DNA of 64,000 bases. It comes from Mycteria americana. Its lineage: Eukaryota > Chordata > Aves > Ciconiiformes > Ciconiidae. The stretch is taken from contig NC_134366.1 of the NCBI RefSeq assembly GCF_035582795.1, positions 135,680,756 to 135,744,755 of the forward strand, in the 5' to 3' direction. Shown here piece after piece: positions 34,323 through 49,270 of this stretch. A program made the translations under genes and the position numbers. Below the pieces are notes generated by a model. The model did no database searches. It was not told the DNA's origin and saw only the letters and a list, made by a program, of their open reading frames with translations. Every line of letters starts with the position of its first letter. Positions within the stretch are counted from its first letter, which is position 1.

Positions 34323-37300
34323 GCTGAAAGCTGTCTTCCATGAGGAAGATGAATTAATATCTTGTAGTACTTTTGTAGGAGGAGAATCAGTTAAATTAAT
34401 TAGACAAAATATCTGATAACTAGACTGGGAAAGCAGTGCTTGATAGAGTTTTCTGTCCAACTTCTAACATCTTATGCTTCCTAAAACATTGATTTTTTTC
34501 CATTTAATTTAAAAAAAAATGGTGCAAGAATTCAAGCTTAAAAATAGGATTTTTTTTTTAAACATGTAGGTAGTATAATTAATTTTCTGACTTGGCCTCT
34601 GCTGTAACCTGGGTGAGAGTTTGTATTTATTTTTTGCTCTGGGAAGAAAATGGGTTTGAATAGACAACCATATGTCAGTTGTGCTCATATACGATAATAA
34701 ATGCAAGGCAAGATTTGTGGGAGAATGTAAGATCTTTTATTAGAGCAAGTCATATAGTTGGAAAAAACAGAGAAGCTTTCAGGCCCATGAGCCCTTTTTC
34801 AAATCTAAAATAGAAGTAGTTATCTTCAAAGATAAATACAGGTGAAGAACAGTTATTCTGAGTTTAATTAGATTGTTAATCAGTTGGGCCATCTTAGGAA
34901 GAATGGGTAGCTGGAATTGCAGTTCTTCATTTGAAATTTCTGATCATTATTTCTCATTAAATTACCAAATCTCAAATAGGAAAAACGTAAACTGTGATGA
35001 ATTTCTGCATTGTTGTGAGGAAAGATATGCCTCACTTATTTTACCTGTTTGTTTCTCTACTTTGATCAAGATTAGGGGACCTTGGCCATCTAATCTTAAT
35101 TCCTTCTAGAGACCAGGCAAACACACTGCAAATATTGAACACAAAAGCATATGTTAGTGTAAATAAGCTATTGAGCTATCAATATATTAATAGAATTACA
35201 CCAGTGATACCAAGAACAGCAATGGCTGGGCATTACCTTCCAACAGCTAAGAGGCAGAAGAAGAGAAAATAGTGCTGAAGGCTCTGAGGCTATCAGAAAC
35301 TTGGGATTCTCCCTAGAAGAAAGTGAAAATCTTGAGGCTTGCATGGTTTCTGAAAGACTGAAGAGAGGCTGTGGACAAGTCTGACCTGAAGACCTGTGAC
35401 ACAACAGAAGTACCTGCTGGTCTCTACTAACTCATTGGTTTATAAATTGAATCTAATGTGTGTCTTCTCACATCACTTGTGTGAGGTCATGGGAACATGG
35501 CCGCCTCCTCCTTCTGCTACCTCAGCATGTGTGATCTGTACCGAAGAAATTATGCTGGTATCCAATGGCTTATTTTTAATGTCGCTATCATAACAAGTCA
35601 TTATTATGGTTATTAAATAGCCAAAATCTTGTAACTTCAAAATTTACAGAGTTCTTAAAAAGGTGACTTCTGAGTTGAAGGAAATACACTGTTGCTTTAG
35701 CACCACTGTTCATATATTCTGTACTTGAAAACATCTTTTCCCTCTTTTCAGACAGGCACTTAACTCAACACTTCTACAGCGTGAAGATATAGTTTTAGGA
35801 GGCAACAAGCAGGTAGTTTATTTTGTGGCTTCTTATTATCAAAGGTTTATAAATAACTGGAACTATCTAAAATTCTGTATCCTCAGGTTTCAGAAAAAAA
35901 ACCAAGAAACCCACCCAACAAAACCAGACTCCATCATGTTTTCCATCTAGATCTGTGACCTTGATAGCCTGTATGGGTAGCTGTCCCTTAAATCTGAGGA
36001 AGGGAAATGGGCATTTCTTATAAACAGCAATTTTGCATTAGACATTTTGTTATCATTTGGCGAGTATTCTTGTCTCTAGTATGTCTTCTCTTTGTTTTAC
36101 GATCATGTATCCTCACAGTCCACAAAGCAAATAGACATCTGAAGGTGTCTTTAGAATAACTCTATTTATCTGAATGAATGATCGACAAGAAATATGTTTG
36201 TATACGGGGCAGCAAGCAGACTTACCTCCCTCTGGCAACATAACCTAAATTCATTTAACTGGAGATAACCATAAAGCACTAATAAACCATTACGCTAACT
36301 GTGTTTGTTGTTTTGTATATAAATTTAAGAGGAGAAAACAGACCCACTCTTAAAGTCAAATCTTATTTGCCAAATTTCTGATCAGATCAATACCTATTGT
36401 AATTCTGCAAAGCACATCACTATAATTATTAAAAATAAAATGTAAACAATGTGCTAAATAATGGACAAGCATCTGTAAATATTATTTTAAAGATGGAAAA
36501 ATAAAACCAATATTGTTATTGGGATTAGCACTTTGAACAATGGAGTCACAGAAGAAAATTGGTAGCCTGTGATAAAATTGGGGAGGTTTATTTAATTTCA
36601 TTGGACCAATGATTTTACAAGCAGGTTCTGTGCATCACAGCAAGAAAAAAATACTCTGTAAGGAACTTGTTTTGATTTGAGACATTTTCAGAGGGCTATT
36701 TTAATTTAATTAATGAAAAATCATAGGTTAATTGCCTCCTGCTTTAATGTGAGGGTATTATGCATGCAGGCATATTTTATTTATATCTTGACTGTTTGAT
36801 GTACACAATCAATTCAAAAACGGATAATGAAGAAGTGTTCTGCCCTGTGTAGAATAGTAATTAGGGACTCTAGTGCAGTTTTTTTTTTTATTAATTGTGC
36901 AGTTCTGTAAACATGTTTGACATAATGCTGAGGAAAGCATTTGTCAAATTTTGCTATTCACCTCTTTTCTGCTTACTTCTTCCCATCCCTTCTATCCCCA
37001 CCCTTTCTCGCATTTAGTCAAAATACATGGTATGGCATCAACCGTCACTGCCTCAGCAGCAGTCTGACTTGATATGACAGATGTATAACGGACGTCGAGG
37101 AAAAGCTGCCCCTTGAAAAGCCTATGTTATGAGAAGTACGTATGTCAATAATAGAAACACTAACATCTGTGGGCTTTGGAAGAGTCTATGAAAGATGCTG
37201 AGCTATAATAAGATGGTGTATCTTATCACAGCAACTGGGATGTATTGGGCAGAGTGGTCACTGTGGCAACAAGAGTACCAGTTCTTCTGAGCTGAGTCCA

Positions 37301-40300
37301 TGCTGAGTATAAGCCGCAAGGGTGAGAGAGATCATGCAAATGAAAACTCTGTGTTTCTGTTTTATCAATTTCCAGTGAAGACAGCAATAGCAAAAGATGA
37401 TACCACATTGTAGACAGGAGCATCTTCTGATATATGACTTTTCCTTGATCCAATTACTGACTTTTTTTAGAAATACAAGAAGATACCTACATTTCATTTG
37501 GGCAGTTGTGCCATTGTGTCTCCTTTTCTGTTCTTTCCTTCTCCTTCTCTTCCCATCTTGACTCTATATCATTTAGAATGTTCAGCAATACCTCATTTTC
37601 TAGATAATTCAAAATTACCATGTCATAGAAAAACTTTTCTGTGTGTACAAGATACTTCTTACAACAGATCAGCACCTCACAGAGAGGATAATAGTCTTCA
37701 AGAACCTCCTTTTGAAGTGCATCCTTAATTACTTTACCCTGGGTCATTTCATGGCATAGGTAGATGGTTCTGTTGTCTTCAGCTGAAACATAGGTTGTAA
37801 TCATACACACTAACAACCTCCCATGTTCTGCAGGAGTCAAAGATTATCTTTTTTGAGGTTACTTGCCTCAGAATTAGTTTGGAAGGGGTATTCAGGAGCT
37901 AAACCTATTTTATCTGCTTCCCAAACTACTCCTAGAGTCATTTTTCTCTATAAAAGGGTTCAAGGTAACACTATTAATTTGCTTTCTTGGGTGAAATTCC
38001 TCAGTTCCTGCTGTGATGAAACTCACACTAACAGTTGTTATTCATGCAGTCTGTAAAAACTACCCAATGCTGTCTATGCACATGGTGGGAACAACTCCAT
38101 GTGGGAAAAATAACTCCTTAGAACAACATTGGCAGTAGACATGATGATGCAGGGAAACCTGACTGAGCATGTGCAGCCAAATAGAAATCATCTACGTCTA
38201 GATTATTACAAGCCTGAGATTGTTTTGAAGTCAAATAACAGCCAATAGTTGGTCCACAAGAAACTACCCCACCTGCTCATGGCAAACTGTCTGTAGGGTA
38301 CTACTAAAGGTGTGTTTGCCTTGCTGAAGGTAAAATTGGTGTTGACAAGATAAAACCAGTCACCTAATCTTGAGAGGTATGAGCCCTCACTAAGGTTGAT
38401 TTTCCTAACATATTTTTAAAAGATGGAATGTAGAGACAAAACAATTAAATGAGGACAAAGGAAACACCCTCCAAGTCTCCAATTCTCTTGAATCATGTAG
38501 GGAAGAGGGGATCTGCTGAATTTATTGCTCCCAGTGCATGCTGGAGAGTGGGAGGTAGCAGGGCAAAAAGGTACTTGAGCTCATGTGAGCACATGCATGT
38601 GTACACTCTCCCTTGTCTTGGTAGTTGGGAATTGTGAGACCAGGAAATAGTGCCAGTAACTCTTCAGTGGTCATCTTCTTCTGAAAGCATGCAGTGGAAG
38701 TATTATTTCAAATATCAAAACTGTACTATAGCTGGATACATGGAGAACTGAGGAATCCTAGCAAAAGTAGTCTTCACTTGGAGCCTTCTCTGCCTCCCTG
38801 ACATCCTCACTGTTTGAAGGCTGAATTAATTGACATCACCTTTGGGAAAGGTTACCATGAAACAGAGGTCTTCGGTGGCTTTGTGGCAACTGTGTTGTGT
38901 AATAACATGATGGCAAACAGATGCCCATGATCCTGATTCTATAGTTGTATTTATACACATTCATGTAGACATGGTCTCTCTTCTCTTATCTGGTAGGAGA
39001 GGGAACATAAATAATCTCAGGTTGTATCAGTTCCACTGCTCAATAGACCCTCTCCAGTGGGAGCAGGCAGGCAAAGTATCTTATATAGAGAGGACATGGC
39101 TCCTGAGATCACAGGCGACTTACAAACTGCTGTTCTTTTTCCCAACAGAAAAAATATGCATTGTTTGATTCTTTCATTTTGTTTCAACACAGTGTAATCA
39201 ATTCCACATACATGATGAGCTTCTTTTAAATACTCAGATCCCAGAGGAAGATCCTCTAGTTTCATTTGGCTTTTCTTGGAATGATCTTAGTCCTCACAAT
39301 AAGATAATAAAGTCTTGTTAATTCATACTTACTAGGCTATTGTATTTGAAAGATTTCAGATGTCATAAATAAAGGCTTATCTTGGATTTCTAGCTTACCT
39401 TTATAAGGAAATATCTAAAGCTTTTTACAAACAGAGCTGAAGCTTGAAAATCACTTGAAATAGTGTCATTCAAGGGCAAGACCACTCTTTTGTCCTGTGG
39501 ATAAAGAAAATAAGGCCTGTTAAATAAATGTTAATGGTGAGAAAACCTTATAATCTATCAGTGTTAAATTACCAGCAATGATTATTTGGAAGGGAGGTTT
39601 GGATGGAATGTGGTCATCTGCTATTTTCTGACTATAGTTCAATGATATCTCCTAGAGAAGGCAACAAACCATGACTATGCGACTAAATCAACACATTAAT
39701 CAGAAAGAGTTCATGAGGATTAGAGCTCATGCCCTCCTTCACATAGAAAGAGCCAAAAATTCATCTCAATACATAGATAATCAAGTCACTGAACAGGATT
39801 TCTCTGTATTTATAGCTCTGTAATTAGAGCCATGGGTTTCCTTAAAACTGCTATCAGGTAAATTAAAGGAGGCTGCATATCCAATGAATAATTATTTCAA
39901 TAATCTACATCTGAGTTTCTTGAATTCCTGGCTGTGTACGGTTTACATGATCCTTGCAACTGGTACCTATTGACCTGTATTCTAGTGATGTGAATATGAA
40001 TTTCTTAGCCATCTCCTCACAGGCCTAATAATTTCCTTTAATAGCTTAGGCAAGCCCCTAAAATTTTAATTATCCATTTTGCCATCAGTAAAATTTTCAG
40101 AGTTCAAGTGAGGCCCATTAGTGGACATGAAGATAGATCACTGTTCAGTATGAAAAGGCTACCCCCAAAGGACCTGAATTATTACCTACTTGGATTTAAA
40201 ATCATCTAATCTAAAATTGTACCAAATGATTTCTCTATCAAATACAATAACTTTTGCCTGAAATATGGCCTCTATTTTTGGAGGATTTGCTATCTTGGTT

Positions 40301-43300
40301 TTAATAAGTGACAGAGAAACCAATGAAAACCTAGGTAACTGGTCTTATTTTTTTTTTCCTTTACTTTTAAAATGATCTTAGATCTTATTCCAATGTGGCA
40401 TTTATTCCGCATAAGTGACCAAGCTCAGGGTCTTGCTGTATTTTCATCTCCTTAGCTAAATAAGTTTACTAACATCTGAAATTTACATCCCCTTTGAGTA
40501 ATTACTTGGTATTTCCTCCTGAATAGTATACACTAAACTGAGTATCTTTTAGCTTCTCACAGTAATCAGGTTTTATAGTTACTGTAATAATTCTTGGAGC
40601 TCTCTCTCTTGATTTTCTCACATATGATAAACTTAGAGGCCATTACTGGTTAGAGGATTTTGCTAATTATCTCACTGTGGTGTAAACAGATCCCACTTTC
40701 TATATGATGTTCCCTTGGTCACTCAGTCAAGAGCCATGTTTACTTCCTTTGCTGCCACAAGGCACCATGTTGATTGTTCTGACCCTGAAGTCCTTTTCTT
40801 AGCTGCTTTTCTCTCTCATAAGCACCATCTATAATCCTGATTCTTAGATTTAGTTTTATTAAAATGCATATTGCTAAAATAAGCCAGTTTTATCTTTGGA
40901 ACCGATCTATCCTTTTTAACAACTCTATACGTTTTTATGTCATTGGCAAAATCTACCTGCAAGATTTTCCTCTTGACTGTTGAAAATAACACTGGACTAA
41001 GAAAAATTACTGTCTGGAAGTATCCCCAGAAGATGATGCTTCCCTGTTTTAAGATTTATAGAGTTACCCCTTTTTAGTCCATTTAATATGTTCTAGATGG
41101 AGCTGATTGGAATTTCAGAAAATAAAGTATTTAACTGAGACTCAGAAGGAGAACTACTAATTTCATCAGAATGAAGCAAGACTAAGTCAGGAGCTTTTTA
41201 GAAGCTAAAGTATATCTATCCATAGAACTATCTTGGGCAGCCCAATCTGTAATCTCATCAAGAAATGTTATAAACTGTCTGACAGCACCTTTTTCCCATT
41301 GTAGATATGCGTACATCAACTAACTACTTTTCACACAAAGTTTGTCAAAAGCTTTTGCTGTTTATGCATCATTGCTGAAAATATTCCCATACTGACGTAG
41401 TATTATGCTCTATCTAGTATTATAATACAAATTTATAGAATTGCAAGTGTGATAGACTCCAACCCCAATAACATGAAGGGTGATTGATTTTGGTAATTAG
41501 TGGAAAAAAGGGGGAAAAATTTTTAAGCAGGGCAGGCAGACACGGATATGCATGGCAGCAGATTATATTGGAAGTAATTCTGTCTGATAAATAGAATAAG
41601 AAAGGGGAGAACAGAGAGTTAAAAATAAAAAAAAAAAAATTGCTCCCAAGTGGATTTGTTGTTGTTGCTGCGGAAGAAAAGAGGTACCAGGAACAAGTCC
41701 AGAAAAACTTTAAAATGCCGCTATCTGGGGACAGTCTGGCAAGAGGAGAGCTGAAAAAAGTCTCTGAGCTTGCTGGGCTCTGCTTAGAGGGCCGTGGATT
41801 CATGGGGTTGTGAACCCCTCTGAGGGGTAGGTGTTGCGAGCTGTCCCAGCTCTGGTAATGAGATAGGTTCGGCAGTCTTTATGAGTGGCTTACGTTTACT
41901 GATTAATGTTCCACTTGTGCACAGATGTGATTTAGCTTTCTGCTGAATAAACACAACATGGGGATGGAAAGGTGATAACTGCCATACTCAGCAAAAAAGA
42001 AGGAGCCTATAAATATGCCAGTGGGTCAATAGAAGTGATTTCATTCTGCCTTCACAAGACTGCTGATGAAGTCTGACAGGGAGCTCTACTTCATTAATGC
42101 ATCACAATGGTGAAGAAAGCCTGAAGGGCAAAAAGAGCCACCTGCAGCAGATTGGAGCCTGGGCTGCAGCTGTCAGAGAACAGCCAGGGAGAAATGAAAA
42201 GGGCTGCAACAAGGAAATAAAGAGGATATCATAGGCGGATAGGGTGTGTTTTCGCTCCCGCCTGAAACGGCTGGTAGGGGAGGCACAGTGCTCAGGGTAC
42301 CGACTGCAGATGAAGCTGTGCTGCCGATCAGAAACAATTCAGGGAGGAAGGCCTGGCAGTGTGAAAGGTGTTTTGGTTAAGACACTGAACAGAAAGTGCT
42401 AAGTCTAAGGATGGGTAAATGCAGTTGAGTTTAATGATTCATTAAAAATAGGAGTGTCTACCAAAGAAAAATTGCTCACAGCACAATAAGAAAAAAATAA
42501 ACACTTGGGAGGAAGCAGTGGGAGAAGTATCAGATAGTCAGTACATAGCTGAGAAGTGCTGTTACCCTTGCTCTGTTTCTAAAGGTGTTTCCATAAGCTT
42601 CTGCTAATGGCTGCGGTCTCTACCAGCTTCCCAGCCTCCTGAAGCTAAAGTCCCTGCCCGGTTTGAGAGGGACATGTTGCTGAATAACCAAACTAGTGCA
42701 GAAGATGAATAAAGGAAAAAAAGAGACGGATGTGATGGCCATATACTAAAAATAAGCTCCCTGAAAGCCAGCCATGGAGCTGGTTGAAGTTGCACAGTGG
42801 TGATCTGTTCTAGCACACAACAAAGCAGGGAACAGAAAATAGCCCCCACGGTCACCAGGAGCCATTGGGCTTCCTCGGCCTAGAGCCATAGGTCAGCAAC
42901 CACAGGGAAGCCGATGAAAAGGCTCCCGTCCCTTTGTGGTGTGCTGGTTGGGAAGCACATAAATGAACAAATAAGGACAGAAGTTCAGTCAGGACCTAGG
43001 CAAAAGCACCTGATCCATATAGCTGAACCTTTGGTCTGACTCATGCATATCCAGTCTTATGTTTTCACGTGGGCACAAAGTCTGATCCCTGCATAACCCC
43101 AGAGAAGCCTTGAAACAATCTGGCTCTTCTGAGATCAGGATTAAACCCACATTGGCTCTGTCTCCTTGCCCATCTCCTGTTCCTTGCAGCTGGATCCTGT
43201 CTCTAACCACTGGACTTATCTGGATCACAAGAGAGTCATCTGTGCACTGCTTGTTAGGTGCCTGCTTTATTTTATTGAATTTTTTATTTATTTCCCCATT

Positions 43301-46300
43301 GTGTTCCCATCCTGCATGCACAGTGGCAGGAAGGAGATACGGACAGATTGCTTACTGATCCTTTTGAATTCTTTCAGAAAATCCCAGGATTTTTCATTCT
43401 CCTTTTACCCTGCTGGGCTGTCTTTCTCCATCACTATGGTTTCTATACAGATAATTATTACTTACAGGCAGAAGTAAATTACTTACTTTCACTAACTGAA
43501 AAGATCTGAACTTTCAGCAATGTGTTTCAAAATGATTTTTTCCGTCTCCAACACTTGTAACCAGACAGAGGCAAAAGCTGAATCTATCACCTGTGGTACT
43601 TCCAATTTTCCACAGAAAAATGCCACTGTTGTTATACTAGATTTTAAATGAGATGGTCTGCCACAAAGCTGACTTCCTGAGGTGAAAGAGAAAATCCTTA
43701 ATATAAAGATATTACACTAGAGAGGAGGCCATTGAATATATTTTTGTACAAGCCACAGCTTGGGAGATTAAAATTAGAGGCACTTAGAAAAATGCTCATA
43801 ATCTACAGAGGGCAGAGATCAGTATTATATAGTCTTGAATCCTCCCCAGCTGACTGTTCCTCTCTCGGCTATTCAGTGACTAATGACATATTCAGATGAC
43901 ACAGCTTGAGCTGCAAACACTTATGAGGATGGTGAAGTCAAGAAAAGGAACTTAGAAAAGCTAAAAACAGACCGAGAGCAGTCACCAGGCATGAGGATCT
44001 GCCATTTCCTTTGTGGGAGGGAGGCATTAACTCTCTTTACAGGAGTGTCACTCCCTGCTGCGCCGTTGGGTTGGGATTTTGTAAGAGAGAGCACTGAAAT
44101 CTCCACCTGAGCATGGACTGTTAGGCATTGCATGTAAATGGAGCTAACTGGCCACCCCAGGTCCCTGTGGGAGGAAGTTTGCATTGGTCTCATGCCCACC
44201 AAAGCAATTCACAATGACTCCAGCATTGCCGCTGCCTTTTCTTAAGGCCCCTGGGTTCAGGAGAGGGACTGGGTCAATCCTTTCAATGGTTCTCATCCCT
44301 GACCTCTCTTTCCTTTGGGATCTCTCAAGGGCACGCTGGCCCAAGCATGTGACAGCACCTGCAGGTGTGGAAAGTATATGGCAGAGAACCGGTGATACGA
44401 TGGGTGCCCATCCCCTTGTATGACAGGGTAGTGATGTGGCAAACCACACGTGAGTGGTGCTGTTATGGGCTCTCTAGGTTCCTCCAGATCAGTCTGCAAA
44501 TGAGTGCTCACTGGAAAGTGTCTTCCTTTAAAGGCCCTTTTGAGGAACGTTTCTCTCGAAGGAACATCCTGGGGCTGGGGTGAGTACAGCAGTCCTTGGC
44601 AGGCTAGGTCAGCGTAGTTAAGATTCATATTGACATTAATGGACTTCAACATCTGGCTGGCAGCTTCAGTCATCTTTAGCAGCCTTCAAAATAAATAATT
44701 TGCACCACACAACAACTAGATCAAAAAGTAGTAAACTCAGTTAGTTAGAGAAGCCATCAATGGTCAAGTAATGACTAAAAAAGACAAGTCTGACGTCTGA
44801 CTTAAGCACGTGCTCTACAAGATCTGCTGTAACGGAGCTGCAGTCAATCAGTCATTCTGTTCCCAGCTTATACCCAGAAACAATAACCCACACCCTGGAT
44901 GCCACCAGCAGCCAAACGACCAGGCTTTCCAGCCAGGCAAATACATTGTGTGCAGCGCAAGGAGCAGCGTTCCTGTTACCGCCTCTCTGAGGATGAGGTA
45001 TTACTCCAGCTCATAGCTTCGTGAGAGGGTTGTGCATGCCTGTGTTTATAGACCCGCATATCGCTGCCCTTGAGATGCTGCATCTTCTCAGGTCTCCCTC
45101 CCATTGAAGCAAGAGAATTCTACAGCCTTGCGTGGAATAAGCATAAGACACAAGTGTTGCATCTAGAAACTGATGTCTCTAAACACAAACTGCACCCACT
45201 GACAAAAATTGGCCCCTTATGAGAAGATAAAAACCCCAAGACACTGTTCTGGAGACTCAGTGCAGTGTATCTGCATTCCCAGCTGGGATTTGAGCTCATG
45301 GGTCCCAGGAGCACCAAGTCAATACTCTAAAGTAGGTGCATTAGAGCTAAGTGCCATGTTGGCTGCTGCTGCAAAGCCTCGTATAAATATTACACCTCAC
45401 TCTGCAAGGCACAAAATGTTTGGTTTCTGAGTCTATTAATATATAATGAGGATATGGTATAATTAATATAGTTTTGATTTTCCTATAAATCCACATTACT
45501 AATAAGAATGCAAAGTAATTACTCAAAAAACCTTTTCAACAAATGGCAGTTTTCCCTGATTAAAAATGGAGTTTGTGTTTTAAGTGTTATTTACGGGTTT
45601 GCTGAAATGAATAATTATTAGGTTATTGAGCTATAAGATAATTAAGAAAAGTGTTTTTACTTAAACACACACGTCAGAAGCTACATCAGGGAGTTTAGAT
45701 GCATGCGATGTCCTTTGCGTTTTTTTAATATCTTCTAGAAATCCTGTATCCACTTGCAGACTGGAAAATGAAAGATTTTTTGTTTCAATTAAAGAATTTT
45801 GAACATTCCAGATGATTATTCTGTGCATTCAGGTAATGAAGTGGGTACCTCTGTATTGTAAATTCTTTCGTAATCTGGAACACCATTGTAAAAATATTTT
45901 CATTCACTCACTAAAGAATTAAAAGTTGATGTATCCATAGAAGATGAAGCTAAATGTCTTGGCCAAATTTTGCATATGAATATTAATGCTAACCCACTCT
46001 GTGTTGATTTAGAACTGTCTTAAAATTTTCATTTTCGCATTCACAAGTGTATATGTAAATTGGTACATGACAAAGCTGCATGCAATTTGGATGCATTCTT
46101 CATATTGCTGTATTTGTAGAGAACTCAATTCAGTTGCTCATACCTGATTTTTTTTGAAATTGCTTAATTAAAGCTATTTTGGTCCTAAATCTGAAGGGGA
46201 AATTCTTCTGTGAGACTCTATTTTGTGCAAGCTTTTTTCAAACTTCAGAGCAGCAGGAGACGCTGTCCCAGAGTGATCAAGCACCAATTTTGATCATTAA

Positions 46301-49154
46301 GCCCTTGAAGTGCATTTTGTGATTGGTGTGGGAAACAATAGAAACATTGGAATACTATTCATTTAGGGTATGTGTCCTTTATTATTCTACCCCAGTTTGC
46401 GATAGCGTTGAGTCCACAGCTATGCGTATTAAGATGTGTTTTGTTTTTGTAATAGCTATGCGGTATCCAAAATTTACAGAATCTTCTCTGTAGGGTAATG
46501 TCATCACATTGTTTAGATGAGATTTTCTGCCATAAAAATCTGGTGGGTGATAAAACTTTGGTCATGCATTCCCAGAAAATTTGGAGTCTTTCAATGGCAT
46601 GCCTCAGCTGGAGAGGATTAATAGAGCACCATGAAAGTAATTTATTTTTCCAGTATATTTCAGTGGGAGGGAAGAGTGTCCCAGTGAAGAACACTGGAAG
46701 TGCATGAAGAAGTCTTATGGGAGCATATCTTAAGAGGATTGCTTGTCTCCCTCTTATGTTGGTCCTGCAACATTTAAAGTCCAGCTACCAAGCTTACAGG
46801 TAAGGCAGTTTCTCTTCCATAACCCTGGGCTCAGTGGTGGTGCCGGCAGGCTCGTGGCTATGGTTAGTCTCTAGAATCTCCCTCTTTACTTGATATTGAG
46901 GCAATGAAGAATCTTGCTCTGAATAGAGTTAATAAATGTGTCAGTGAGAAGTTGAGGACATCTTAAGTGAAACTGTTATTTATTTATCTCTTATCTCAGA
47001 ATGTAGTCAATACGATATGATCACGTTTTCCTCATCAAGCGCTTCCTCATTTACAGTGTATTGGTTTCCTATCCAATCTTGGATCCAACCAGTATCAAAT
47101 ACCAAATGATCTTGAAGTTTACAATTAGGTAGAGTGAAAATGCTGGAAATGGGAAGACCCTCAATAATTCCATGGCATCAGAAAATTAAATTTCTGCAAT
47201 AACAAATTATGACATAATGAAGTCACATTAGAGGAATAAGAGGCCCAGATGCCTCAATGATTTAATCTGTCTCTTCCTGTAGGCCTGCACCTAATTTTAA
47301 TGAATATTTTGATAGATAACATATTTGGTTCAAAATAGGTCTTTAAAGACAGTTGTGAGAGTATTATATTTTAAAGATGCTATGATAGAAATTCATTTCA
47401 TTAACTGCCTGATAAGAAAAAATGACTCTACAAACGTACTGGTATCAGCCATACTATTATGACCCATCTGCTCTTATTGAGTAAAGTGACAGTAATATAT
47501 CTTTATTGGTCTGTTCCTTGAATGCTGTAGAGGCTCATTTTCCTTGTCTAATGAAAAGCCAAGTGACACTAATGAAACAGGTACTGTATATGCCTCAACT
47601 TCAGGAGAGGAAACAGAATATCAAATAAAAACCTCTGTAAAGAGAATAGTCAGGTGTAAATATATACATGAGCCCACAAAAGAGAAAAATAACCCCCAAA
47701 CCTAGAACGTTGTTTTATTTATTTTTTTTCTATTAATCAAATATGGGTTTGGTCTAATGGCAAAGACCATAAGAAACTCTGAAACAGTAATTTGCCACCC
47801 TTTTGAGGTGAGTTACACTTCAGTTGGAGAAAAAATTATCTTGTTCACAGTTTATTTATTTATATCACACCTCTGAAACCTTTCCCTAGGTACTGTGATG
47901 TTACCTGAGGACCAAACATAAGGAGACTCTTCTGAATGGTCTCAGGTGGGGTATGGTAGGCCCTCTCATTCTTGTGTGATCTTTTCAGTCCTGGTTTATT
48001 GAGACAGTGCCCATCGCTCTGATATTCAGCTTGTTGCTGTGTAATTATCATACCATTTCCAAAGTCCACGATTTTTCTCATGGTGCAGTTTAACTACATA
48101 CTTTCAAGTACACTTGCTTTTAACAAAAATGGTAATGATGCAGCAGTTTTGCACACACACCAAGTCCAGGTAGTTGTATAAAAAAGGGGGAGTTTTCATG
48201 CCTTCTGAAGGCATGTACTTCAGACCCGTGTCTGCTAAGACATCTGCTGAGTCTCTGTTCTTGTGCATATGAACATGTCATTCCATGCAAGAAAATTCAG
48301 AAGTGGTCAAGGGCTCCCAAAAATGAAGACTTCTTTTTAGGAATAAATTTTGGTGCAGTCTATTGAAGGCTTTGAAAATAAGCATTGAGACTTGACCTGA
48401 CTTCAGGGAGGACCAAGTAGAGCAGAGCAAATGAATGTTATATTATCTGGACACCTTGTCTTCTTGGGAACATGTCCTGAGCTATACAATGGTTGTACTT
48501 AGACCTTCAAGCCCTTGTATCATGACTAGCATTTATTCAGCCTATAGGATATGGAAGACCAGAGAAGGGTACCACGAGGAAAGAAGATCATAATCTCCTA
48601 GAAAACTGTGGGTGCCCAGGGCATGTTTGCTGTAGCTGATGTTTGAGAATCTAAAATAATTTCTCCTCTGAATGTTCCCTTAACCTGGATAATCTGGGAA
48701 TTAGATTTACTGCAAAAGAATTTTAGAATTTTCTGAATTCTTTAGAACTTTTTTTCTCTATCTAGATTCATATGGCTTAAATTCAATTCCTTATCCATGT
48801 ATTGGGGATTGATATAGCTGGCTCCTAGCTGTCTATGTAGAAACTTCAGAAATATTCAGGTATATACATATCTCTAAACAAAACAGAAAATCTTACCTGA
48901 AAAGACTGGTGAAGCTCAACAGCCAGGAAGTACTAGAATTAAAATATCTTACAGTCTCATATCTGCAAACTGTGTATATGCATTATGATAAAGTCTAATC
49001 CACATGATCCACAACAGTTTTTCTTCATCCTCTTCTGGTGGGTGGTCCCATATGTCATTTAATGCTTAACATCCAAAAGCTGCACTGAGGACAAATGTAA
49101 TAATTTTTTGTGGTCTTTTCTCTGATTCTGATCTGTGTGTCTTCTTTGTAGATA
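34323..49154. other. No gene recognised; possible conserved noncoding blocks
   Basis: Nearly 15 kb without a supportable gene, mostly AT-rich. Blocks dense in homeodomain-type words such as TTAATTTAATTAATGA (36701-36716), at about 36280-36830 and 45430-46180, resemble vertebrate conserved noncoding elements in texture, but that cannot be shown from one sequence. A minus-strand frame at 37487-37840 is listed separately. A small palindrome, CATGCCTTCTGAAGGCATG, lies at 48198-48216. Confidence 0.4.
37487..37840 (-). other. Unexplained 117-codon open frame
   Basis: An uninterrupted minus-strand frame in DNA that is otherwise stop-rich. The predicted protein has a balanced, coding-like composition: a Cys-rich middle (EVLICCKKYLVHTEKFFYD) and a charged Glu/Lys-rich end (RWEEKEKERTEKE). 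I do not recognise a family. No poly(A) tail, splice signals or promoter stand out, and the next minus-strand frame (37258-37497) overlaps in another register. It may be a decayed retrocopy, a piece of an unrecognised mobile element, or chance. Confidence 0.2.
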
Positions 49155-49270
49155 TTAATGAATTTATTTATACAACACACCAGCAAGGTAAAAGGATGGT
49201 GTCTCAGTTTTACAAATTGGGAACAGAGGCACTGAGACTAAAGCCAAAATTGCCCTATATCAACTCATTT
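49155..49270 (+). mobile_element. MIR/L2-like ancient SINE remnant
   Basis: The words CAGTTTTACAAATTGGGAA followed by CAGAGGCACTGAGACTAAAG and AAAATTGCCC parallel the familiar core of MIR and related old SINEs (a TTTTACAGATG.GGAAACTGAGGC-type motif). The remnant is short and diverged; the ends are approximate. Confidence 0.5.
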
